Source of the DNA: an uncultured Rickettsiales bacterium | GTDB lineage: Bacteria; Pseudomonadota; Alphaproteobacteria; Rickettsiales; UBA1997 | NCBI GenBank assembly: GCA_937927795.1 | Contig: CALBSF010000317.1 | Coordinates: 1-6,436, forward strand | DNA: 6,436 nucleotides | Direction of reading: 5' to 3' | Part shown: positions 1 to 6,436 of the stretch, one piece after another | Layout: every line of letters starts with the position of its first letter | Numbering within the stretch: the first letter of the stretch is position 1 | Translations under genes and position numbers: made by a program | Notes under the pieces: model-generated | The model's database searches: none | The model's input: only the letters and a program-made list of their open reading frames with translations | Told to the model about the DNA's origin: nothing

Positions 1-26
1 TTCCCTACACGACGCTCTTCCGATCT
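1..26 (+). other. Illumina adapter remnant (sequencing artefact)
   Basis: These bases match the 3' end of the standard Illumina TruSeq read 1 / universal adapter exactly, including the diagnostic GACGCTCTTCCGATCT at 11-26. The adapter ends in the T that joins the insert, so genomic sequence begins at base 27. This is not part of the organism. It shows that the window starts at an untrimmed contig or read end, so nothing can be said about which gene lies beyond rpoC. The adapter sequence is known from memory; the match is read directly. Confidence 0.97.
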
Positions 27-27
27 A

Positions 28-64
28 CGTCAATATGGATTGCCACGCTTCGCTCGCAATGACG
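28..64. repeat. Dispersed palindromic intergenic repeat (REP/RPE-like)
   Basis: The element is bounded by inverted ends cgtca (28-32) and tgacg (60-64), with an inner pair attgc (39-43) and gcaat (56-60) around a GC-richer core, cacgcttcgctc. The core stands out from the AT-rich surroundings. On the minus strand it reads CGTCATTGCGAGCGAAGCG followed by TGGCAATCC. From memory, that wording recurs as a short dispersed palindrome in intergenic regions of Rickettsiales and some other bacteria. Only one copy is in this window, so its repeat status rests on recall and on the palindromic form. It lies one base from the adapter junction, which fits an assembly that stopped in a multicopy sequence. 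Confidence 0.6.
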
Positions 65-124
65 GGAATTTGCTATCAACAGATAGTTAGTTTGGTATAA
101 CGACCACATTTAATAATGATGCAA

Positions 125-159
125 CTTTAGAGACGGGGGCGAACCTTACGTCTCTAAAG
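125..159 (-). terminator. Hairpin after rpoC, possible terminator or palindromic repeat
   Basis: An 11-bp perfect inverted repeat, ctttagagacg (125-135) and cgtctctaaag (149-159), encloses a 13-base loop. On the minus strand the loop contains GGTTCGCC, which can form a small GG:CC stem capped by a UUCG tetraloop. The structure begins 9 bases past the rpoC stop codon, where a transcript end would be expected. The sequence after the hairpin on the minus strand is TTGCATCATTATT, which is AT-rich but lacks a real U-run, so intrinsic termination would be weak. The wording (GAGACG, GGTTCGCC, CGTCTC) also resembles dispersed palindromes I recall from other bacterial genomes, so it may be a repeat copy that also serves as a 3' stabiliser or terminator. 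Confidence 0.55.
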
Positions 160-168
160 AAATCTTAA

Positions 169-3100
169 CTATGATGCTGATTCAGCGGCAGCTTTTTCCA
201 TTGCGGCTTTACGATATTTACCAGCAATCAAGCCAGTTCCCGCAGGAATCAAACGACCAACAATAATATTTTCTTTCAATCCTTTTAGATTGTCGAATCT
301 GCCATGAATAGCAGAATCAGTTAAAACTCTAGTGGTTTCTTGGAAAGAAGCCGCAGAAATAAATGATTTAGTTTGTAGAGAAGCTTTAGTAATCCCAAGT
401 AAAACTGGAGAAGACTTAGCTGGAGTCATTTTATCAGCGATCATTTTGATATTGATTTCTTCAAATACATCACGATCAACATATTCTCCAACCAATAAAG
501 TAGTATCGCCAGAATCTCTAACCTCAACTCTTCTAAGCATCATGCTTAAAATTACTTCGATATGCTTATCATCAATTTTAACGCCTTGCATACGATAAAC
601 TTTTTGCACTTCATTAACCATGTAGTTCACAAAAGCTTGCATTCCAAGGATTTTCAAGATGTCGTGAGGAACTAAATTTCCGTCAACAAGCACATCGCCT
701 CTTTTTACAAAATCACCTTCACCAACGAATAAGTGCTTCACTTTTGAAACCGTATATTCAATTGGCTCTTCATCAGCATTTTCTGATCTTACCAAAATTC
801 TACGCTTGGTTTTGTAATCTTTACCAAACTCAATTTTACCATCAATTTCACTCATGATGGCAGCATTTTTCGGCTTACGAGCTTCAAATAACTCAGCCAC
901 GCGCGGAAGACCACCCGTAATATCACGAGTTTTAGAAGATTCTTTTGGAATTCTAGCAATAACATCACCCGCCTTAACTTCATCGCCATTAGAAACGCCG
1001 ATAATAGTGTTTATTGAAAGTGAATATTCCTTTAAAACCGCGTCATTATTGTTGGTAATAGAAATTCTTGGTTTTAAATCTTGTTTACTATATTGCTTCC
1101 AATCAATAACAATCTTACTTGAAACGCCGCTAGTTTCGTCGATTTTCTCACGAAGAGAAACGCCGTCACTTAAATCGTTATATTTAATCACACCAGAGTT
1201 TTCAACAACAACTGGAATGTTGTAAGGATCCCATTCAGCTAAATGATCGCCTTTTTTAACTTGCTCGCCATTTTTATGAGTGATTATCGCACCATAAGGC
1301 AATTTATAACTATGAATCTCAACTTGATTATGATCAAGTAAAGTAATTTCTGAGTTACGGCTAATAACCACGATTTTACCATTGCGATCAATAAGCGTAC
1401 CCTTGTCATTAAATTTAACTTTACCATCAGAAACTGCAGAAATTGATGATTGTTCCGCACTTTTTTGAGCGGCACCACCAATGTGGAAAGTTCTCATTGT
1501 AAGCTGAGTTCCCGGCTCACCAATTGATTGAGCAGCAACAACCCCAACAGCTTCGCCGATACTAACGATATTACCAGTAGAAAGGTCTCTTCCATAACAT
1601 TTAACGCAAACGCCGTCTTTAGTTTTGCAAGTCAAAGCTGATCTAGCTCTAATAACCTTAACATCAGATTTTTCAATCTTTTCAGCCAAAGCCTCGTCAA
1701 TCATAACTCCAGCTTTAACAACAACTGTTTTTCCATCAACAGTTTTTACATCTTCCAAAGGAACGCGTCCTAAAGCTTGATCAGAAAGAGCAGAAACTGT
1801 GCGACCATCATCAACCACAGATTCCAGAATAATTCCTTCATCAGTTCCACAATCTTCTTCAATAACGATACAATCTTGAGAAACATCCACCAATCTTCTG
1901 GTTAAATAACCAGAGTTAGCTGTTTTAAGAGCCGTATCCGCCAAACCTTTACGAGCACCGTGAGCTGAAATGAAATATTCAAGAACACTTAAGCCTTCTT
2001 TAAAGTTTGAAATAATTGGAGTTTCGATAATTTCACCAGATGGTTTAGCCATCAAACCCCTCATACCCGCAACCTGCTTGATTTGACTTTCAGAACCTCT
2101 CGCACCAGAATCAGCCATCATGAAAATTGAATTGGCAGTAGCTGGAGTGCTGTAAGTTGAAATTGCGCTCATCATTTCGCGAGAAATTTTGTCAGTGCAG
2201 TGAGTCCATTCATCGACAACCTTGTTATATCTTTCACCAGTTGTAATCAAACCGTCGCGATATTGTTTTTCAAGTTTTTTAACGCGATCCAAAGATTCAG
2301 CAACATGTTGTTTTTTGCTTTGAGGAATAATCATATCGTCTTTGCCGATTGAAATTCCAGCGTAGCAAGCGTTTTTAAAGCCTAAAGCCATAGCGCGATC
2401 ACAGAACATCACCGTTTCTTTTTGACCACAGTTACGATAAACCGTATCGATAAGATTGGTAACCGCTTTTTTGGTCATTGCTTTATTTACAACATCAAAT
2501 TTGCCTTTCATTAAATTTGGCAAAATGTTATATACCGCAACGCGGCCAGCAGTAGTTTCGGCTTTTTTGTAAACTCTTTCATCATTTTCATCTCTTAAAG
2601 AAAAACGATAAAGAATTTTATCATGCAAGCTAATTACTTTATTGTGTAAAGCGTGCTCTAATTCATAATCATCAGCAATTGGACGAGCTTTTTCTTTAGC
2701 AAAATCCTTGCCTTCCATAGTCATGTAGTAAAGACCAAGAATAATATCTTGTGAAGGCACGATAATAGGCTTTCCGTTAGCAGGACTTAAAATGTTGTTA
2801 GTTGACATCATTAAAGCGCGAGCTTCAACTTGCGCTTCAATTGAAAGTGGAACGTGAACAGCCATTTGGTCACCGTCAAAGTCGGCGTTGAAAGCGGCGC
2901 AAACTAGTGGATGAAGCTGAATTGCTTTTCCTTCAGTTAAAACCGGTTCAAAAGCTTGAATACCAAGTCTATGTAATGTTGGTGCACGGTTTAGAAGAAC
3001 TGGATGTTCTTTAATTACTTCATCTAAAATGTCCCAAACTTCTGGTCTTTCAGCTTCAACCATTTTTTTAGAAACTTTGATCGAAGGAGATTTTCCGTAA

Positions 3101-4287
3101 AGCTCTAATTTTGAATAAATGAAAGGCTTAAACAATTCTAAAGCCATTTTTTTCGGCAAACCACATTGGTGAAGTTTTAATTCTGGACCAACCACAATCA
3201 CACTTCTTCCCGAATAGTCAACACGCTTACCAAGTAAGTTTTGACGGAAACGACCTTGCTTTCCTTTAAGCATGTCGCTCAAAGATTTAAAAGGTTTTTT
3301 GTTAGAATTTTTTACAATCGCACCAGATCTGCCATTGTCAAGCAAGGCATCAACTGATTCTTGCAACATTCTTTTTTCGTTTTTAACGATAATGTCTGGA
3401 GCGCCAAGCTCTAAAAGTCTTTTTAAACGATTATTACGGTTAATTACTCTGCGATAAAGTTCGTTTAAATCAGAAGTAGCAAAACGACCACCATCAAGCA
3501 TAACAAGAGGACGAATGTCAGGTGGAATAATTGGCAGAACTGTCATTATCATGTGTTCTGGTTTATTTCCAGATTCAAGAAATTGCTCAACCAATTTTAA
3601 TCTTTTGATAATTTTTTCTTTTTTAAGATCAGAAGTTTGACTGCGAAGATCTTCGCGAAGATCATGTTGTATTTGTTTTAAATCAAATTTGCTTAATAAA
3701 GTTTGAATTGCTTGCGCGCCCATTTCAGCCACAAAGCTGCCATATCCATGCTCTTCTTGAGCTTTTTGATATTCATCTTCACTTAAAATTTCACCTTCTT
3801 TTAAAGGAGACATTAAACCATCAGTAACAACGTAAGATTCAAAATAAATAACTTTTTCAACTGATTTTAAAGTAACACCTAGCATGGTGCTAATTCTTGA
3901 TGGTAAAGATTTTAAAAACCAAATATGAGCGATTGGCGCCGCAAGTTCGATGTGACCCATTCTGTCGCGACGAACTTTAGAGGAAGTAACTTCCACGCCG
4001 CATTTTTCACAAACTATTCCTTTATATTTTATTCTTTTATATTTTCCGCACAGACATTCATAATCTTTGATTGGTCCGAAAATTCTAGCGCAAAACAAAC
4101 CATCTCTTTCTGGTTTAAAAGTTCTGTAATTGATGGTTTCTGGCTTAGTTACTTCGCCAAAAGACCAAGATCTTATTTTGTCAGGATCTGCGATTGAAAT
4201 TTTAATCGCATTAAAATCAAGCAAGTCAACCGAGCTATTCGAAGTTAGACTTAAAAGACCGTGAGAAGAAGTTCCTGTTAATGACAT
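169..4287 (-). CDS. rpoC: DNA-directed RNA polymerase subunit beta' (RpoC), complete
   Basis: This is the largest catalytic subunit of RNA polymerase, which binds the active-site magnesium and forms the DNA clamp. At 1372 residues it is close to the 1407 of E. coli. In order: N-terminal zinc-binding cysteines C78, C80, C93, C96; the sigma-binding clamp helices around 268-316; switch 2 near 341-362; the catalytic NADFDGD at 467-473 (Asp469, 471, 473); the second zinc site C813, C887, C894, C897; the bridge helix around 768-803; and the trigger loop with M931, R932, H935. About 180 residues (roughly 941-1121) split the trigger loop before GGLPRVAELFEAR, the proteobacterial SI3-type insertion. 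The frame is intact throughout. ATG at 4287 is the first start after an in-frame TAA 18 bases upstream, and DFNAIKI at 24-30 matches EFDAIKI near the E. coli N-terminus. No Shine-Dalgarno motif precedes it. It follows rpoB after 106 bases and is presumably in the same operon. Confidence 0.99.
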   Translation of the reverse strand: MSLTGTSSHGLLSLTSNSSVDLLDFNAIKISIADPDKIRSWSFGEVTKPETINYRTFKPERDGLFCARIFGPIKDYECLCGKYKRIKYKGIVCEKCGVEVTSSKVRRDRMGHIELAAPIAHIWFLKSLPSRISTMLGVTLKSVEKVIYFESYVVTDGLMSPLKEGEILSEDEYQKAQEEHGYGSFVAEMGAQAIQTLLSKFDLKQIQHDLREDLRSQTSDLKKEKIIKRLKLVEQFLESGNKPEHMIMTVLPIIPPDIRPLVMLDGGRFATSDLNELYRRVINRNNRLKRLLELGAPDIIVKNEKRMLQESVDALLDNGRSGAIVKNSNKKPFKSLSDMLKGKQGRFRQNLLGKRVDYSGRSVIVVGPELKLHQCGLPKKMALELFKPFIYSKLELYGKSPSIKVSKKMVEAERPEVWDILDEVIKEHPVLLNRAPTLHRLGIQAFEPVLTEGKAIQLHPLVCAAFNADFDGDQMAVHVPLSIEAQVEARALMMSTNNILSPANGKPIIVPSQDIILGLYYMTMEGKDFAKEKARPIADDYELEHALHNKVISLHDKILYRFSLRDENDERVYKKAETTAGRVAVYNILPNLMKGKFDVVNKAMTKKAVTNLIDTVYRNCGQKETVMFCDRAMALGFKNACYAGISIGKDDMIIPQSKKQHVAESLDRVKKLEKQYRDGLITTGERYNKVVDEWTHCTDKISREMMSAISTYSTPATANSIFMMADSGARGSESQIKQVAGMRGLMAKPSGEIIETPIISNFKEGLSVLEYFISAHGARKGLADTALKTANSGYLTRRLVDVSQDCIVIEEDCGTDEGIILESVVDDGRTVSALSDQALGRVPLEDVKTVDGKTVVVKAGVMIDEALAEKIEKSDVKVIRARSALTCKTKDGVCVKCYGRDLSTGNIVSIGEAVGVVAAQSIGEPGTQLTMRTFHIGGAAQKSAEQSSISAVSDGKVKFNDKGTLIDRNGKIVVISRNSEITLLDHNQVEIHSYKLPYGAIITHKNGEQVKKGDHLAEWDPYNIPVVVENSGVIKYNDLSDGVSLREKIDETSGVSSKIVIDWKQYSKQDLKPRISITNNNDAVLKEYSLSINTIIGVSNGDEVKAGDVIARIPKESSKTRDITGGLPRVAELFEARKPKNAAIMSEIDGKIEFGKDYKTKRRILVRSENADEEPIEYTVSKVKHLFVGEGDFVKRGDVLVDGNLVPHDILKILGMQAFVNYMVNEVQKVYRMQGVKIDDKHIEVILSMMLRRVEVRDSGDTTLLVGEYVDRDVFEEINIKMIADKMTPAKSSPVLLGITKASLQTKSFISAASFQETTRVLTDSAIHGRFDNLKGLKENIIVGRLIPAGTGLIAGKYRKAAMEKAAAESAS

Positions 4288-4323
4288 GTGTTTTGTTTTT
4301 ATTTAACTTATTATTAAATAGGC

Positions 4324-4376
4324 GCTTAAATGCTTGAAATTTGGGCTAAAACCCTCAAAAACTCAAGCATTTAAGC
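4324..4376 (-). promoter_or_regulatory. rpoB-rpoC intergenic hairpin
   Basis: A 14-bp perfect inverted repeat, gcttaaatgcttga (4324-4337) and tcaagcatttaagc (4363-4376), encloses 25 bases that hold a second small stem, ggg (4343-4345) with ccc (4352-4354). It starts 17 bases after the rpoB stop and ends 36 bases before the rpoC ATG. On the transcript it is followed by CUAUUUAAUAAUAAG, not a U-run, so it is not a canonical terminator. Just upstream of it on the transcript, 4380-4388 carries a second copy of the outer arm that could pair with 4322-4330 instead (9 bp, one G-U). Possible roles are an RNA-processing or stability element, partial attenuation setting the beta to beta' ratio, or a dispersed palindrome insertion. 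The structure is seen directly; the role is inference. Confidence 0.5.
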
Positions 4377-4393
4377 TCTTTTAAGCACTTTTT

Positions 4394-6436
4394 CTATTTC
4401 TCTATCAATTCAATGTTTAGACCTAAAGAGCGAACCTCTTTAATCATAACATTAAATGATTCAGGAATGCTGCAGTTGAAGTTTTGATTTCCTTGGATGA
4501 TAGATTCGTAAATTTTAATTCTACCAACCACATCGTCAGATTTAACTGTCAACATTTCTTGTAATGTATAAGCTGCACCGTAAGCTTGCAGAGCCCAACA
4601 TTCCATCTCACCGAATCTTTGACCACCGAAGTGTGATTTACCGCCGAGAGGCTGTTGAGTAATTAAGCTGTATGGTCCAATTGAACGAGCGTGAATCTTA
4701 TCATCAACCAAGTGATGCAGTTTCAACATATAAATATATCCAACCGTTACTTTACGATCGAATTTCGTTCCGGTTTTTCCATCAACTAACTGCATTTGCC
4801 CAGAAGATTCCATTCCAGCAACTTCAAGAAGCCTAGTAATATAAGCTTCTTTAGCGCCTTCAAAAGTTCCAGTTGCAAAAGGAACGCCATTTTTAATACT
4901 AGAAGCAAAAGTAATTAACTCTTCATCATTCATAGCATTAATTTGGCTAATTTCTTCGTCTGCAGTATAAATTTCCAAAAGTTTATCTTTTAATTCTTTG
5001 ATAAATTTAGATTTTTCTTTGGCAACTTTTTCTAGCAAGCTAGAAATTTTCTTACCCAACTCTTTAGATGCAAGACCTAGATGCGTTTCAAGAATTTGAC
5101 CAATATTCATACGAGAAGGAACGCCCAGTGGGTTAAGCACGATATCAACCGGCTCTCCATCTTCAGAATAAGGCATATCTTCAATTGGCGCAATTTTAGA
5201 AACAACACCCTTGTTACCGTGACGACCCGCCATTTTATCACCTGGCTGTAAGCGATATTTTGAAGCAATATAAATCTTAACAATTTTCAATATACCTTGA
5301 CCAAGCTCATCGCCAGATTTAATTCTAACAACTTTATCGTTAAATTCTTTGTCAATATCAGTAACTTGTTTATTGTGAGACTTGATAAGCTTTTCAGCTT
5401 TATCCATTGCTTTTGCGTCGTCAACTACAATTTTGGTCAAAAGATTTTTTGAAATTTCCACCAATTCTTCTTTTTCAAGAACTGATTTTGCTTTCAATTT
5501 ATCTAGATTATTGATGAGTTTTTTACCAGCAAAAAGTCTTACTAGAGCGTCTTTTAGAGAACTTTCTAAGAAAGAAATTTTTAGATTTTTGCGTTTAGCT
5601 AAATCTTCAATTTGCTGCATTTCAATGTAAATTGAACGCTCGTCTTTTTCCACACCTCTGCGTGAGAAAACCTTAACGTCAACTACAGTTCCGCTAATTC
5701 CAGCAGATGCATATAAAGAAGAATCTTTAACGTCAGAAGCTTTTTCACCAAAAATTACTTTTAATAATTTTTCTTCTGGAGTCATTGGTGATTCACTTTT
5801 TGGAGTGGTTTTACCAACTAATAAATCTCCTGGATTAACTTCCGCTCCAATGTGAATAATACCTTCTTCGTCAAGCTTAACCAAAATTTCTTCGCTCACA
5901 TTTGGAATGTCGCGAGTAATCTCTTCGGGCCCTAAACGAGTATCACGAGCAACTACTTCAAGCTCTTCAATGTGAATTGAGGTAAAAGTATCTTCGGCTA
6001 AAAGTTTTTCTGAGATAATGATAGAGTCTTCAAAGTTATAGCCATTCCAAGGCATGAAGGCAACTCTAACGTTTTTACCCAAAGCAACTTCTCCCTTAGA
6101 AACACTACATCCATCAGAGATAATTTGATTAGCTTTTACTTTTTGATTAACATCAACAACCGGTCTTTGATTTACACAAGTATCTTGGTTGGTTCTTTTA
6201 TATTTAAACAAATTATAAATATCAACTTGAGGAATTTCATCTTCAATTGATTCAATAATAATTTTTGATGCATCAACAAATTTAACCACGCCCGCTCTTT
6301 TGGCTCTAATTGCCGCGCCAGAATCAGTTGCAATAACTGACTCCATACCAGTTCCAACTAAAGGAGCATCTGGACGAAGCAAAGGAACCGCTTGGCGTTG
6401 CATGTTCGAACCCATCAAAGCACGATTCGCATCGTC
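4394..6436 (-). CDS. rpoB: DNA-directed RNA polymerase subunit beta (RpoB), C-terminal part, 5' end outside window
   Basis: This is the second catalytic subunit of RNA polymerase. The open frame runs to the window edge: the first 680 residues visible start with DDANRALMGSNMQRQ, which corresponds to E. coli beta from about Asp674, so roughly the N-terminal half lies outside. A start at TTG 6418 or ATG 6415 would be false, because these codons are the Leu-Met of the conserved ANRALMG block. Counting from the edge: Arg14 is the equivalent of E. coli Arg687 (minor rifampicin cluster III, unmutated); NGYNFEDS at 131-138 carries the acidic pair next to the active site; GPEEI near 169 begins the flap; a proteobacterial insertion lies around 265-375; GDKMAGRHGNKG at 399-410 holds the two active-site lysines, K401 and K409; and the C-terminal clamp/switch region includes GGQRFGEME. 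It ends SLGLNIELIEK, like the E. coli SLGINIELEDE, so the C-terminus is complete. The main rifampicin region is not in the window. Confidence 0.99.
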   Translation of the reverse strand, partial: DDANRALMGSNMQRQAVPLLRPDAPLVGTGMESVIATDSGAAIRAKRAGVVKFVDASKIIIESIEDEIPQVDIYNLFKYKRTNQDTCVNQRPVVDVNQKVKANQIISDGCSVSKGEVALGKNVRVAFMPWNGYNFEDSIIISEKLLAEDTFTSIHIEELEVVARDTRLGPEEITRDIPNVSEEILVKLDEEGIIHIGAEVNPGDLLVGKTTPKSESPMTPEEKLLKVIFGEKASDVKDSSLYASAGISGTVVDVKVFSRRGVEKDERSIYIEMQQIEDLAKRKNLKISFLESSLKDALVRLFAGKKLINNLDKLKAKSVLEKEELVEISKNLLTKIVVDDAKAMDKAEKLIKSHNKQVTDIDKEFNDKVVRIKSGDELGQGILKIVKIYIASKYRLQPGDKMAGRHGNKGVVSKIAPIEDMPYSEDGEPVDIVLNPLGVPSRMNIGQILETHLGLASKELGKKISSLLEKVAKEKSKFIKELKDKLLEIYTADEEISQINAMNDEELITFASSIKNGVPFATGTFEGAKEAYITRLLEVAGMESSGQMQLVDGKTGTKFDRKVTVGYIYMLKLHHLVDDKIHARSIGPYSLITQQPLGGKSHFGGQRFGEMECWALQAYGAAYTLQEMLTVKSDDVVGRIKIYESIIQGNQNFNCSIPESFNVMIKEVRSLGLNIELIEK

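Noticed and set aside
73..86. Small inverted repeat ctatc/gatag with a 4-base loop
   Set aside because: A 5-bp AT-rich stem with no U-run is expected by chance.
70..101. Promoter-like ttgcta (70-75) and tataac (96-101) on the plus strand
   Set aside because: The spacing is 20 bases, longer than the usual 16-18. It would fire head-on into rpoC, and such matches are common by chance in AT-rich sequence.
332..1225. Plus-strand open frames at 332-598 and 854-1225
   Set aside because: They lie wholly inside rpoC on the opposite strand and have no recognisable domain. They are antisense shadows of a conserved gene.
924..1467. About 180-residue insertion in the RpoC trigger loop as a possible novel domain
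   Set aside because: It sits where proteobacterial beta' carries its known SI3-type insertion and is of similar length (about 188 residues in E. coli).
3643..3663. Overlapping perfect palindromes: gcgaagatcttcgc (3643-3656) and gatcttcgcgaagatc (3648-3663)
   Set aside because: They arise from a tandem peptide DLREDLR in RpoC (residues 209-215) encoded by a repeated GATCTTCGC. In-gene position and codon repetition explain them without a regulatory site.
3272..5630. Plus-strand open frames at 3272-3457, 3925-4197 and 5382-5630
   Set aside because: All are antisense to highly conserved parts of rpoC or rpoB, with low-complexity Ser/Leu/Phe-rich translations typical of shadow frames.
6413..6418. 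Possible rpoB start codon (TTG/ATG) giving a 674-residue protein
   Set aside because: The frame stays open to 6436 and the upstream codons encode DDANRA, part of the conserved DDANRALMG block of beta. The gene is cut by the window edge and does not start here.

Overview
The window is the 3' part of an rpoBC operon, read entirely on the minus strand, from an AT-rich bacterium. It holds the last half of rpoB (RNA polymerase beta, running off the right edge) and a complete rpoC (beta'). Both proteins look proteobacterial. The wording of the conserved blocks, together with the large lineage-specific insertions in beta (flap-side insertion) and beta' (trigger-loop insertion), fits Alphaproteobacteria best. 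The AT-rich composition and a dispersed palindrome next to rpoC of a kind I associate with Rickettsiales-like genomes suggest, without proving, a Rickettsiales or related host-associated or uncultured lineage.

Layout from left to right: 1-26 is Illumina sequencing adapter, not biology, so the window begins at an untrimmed contig or read end. 28-64 is a short palindromic repeat of the dispersed intergenic type. 65-124 is AT-rich and has no feature I can support. 125-159 is a strong hairpin just past the rpoC stop, probably the transcript end or another palindromic repeat. 169-4287 is rpoC. 4288-4393 is a 106-base rpoB-rpoC gap dominated by a 14-bp perfect inverted repeat. 4394-6436 is the C-terminal part of rpoB, cut by the window edge.

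The two genes encode the two large catalytic subunits of RNA polymerase, which together form the active-site cleft. They are co-oriented and presumably co-transcribed. All catalytic and zinc-binding residues that I can place are present, and neither reading frame is broken. No new biological system is visible. What merits a second look is the adapter contamination and the three palindromic intergenic elements, especially the rpoB-rpoC hairpin with its competing third arm.
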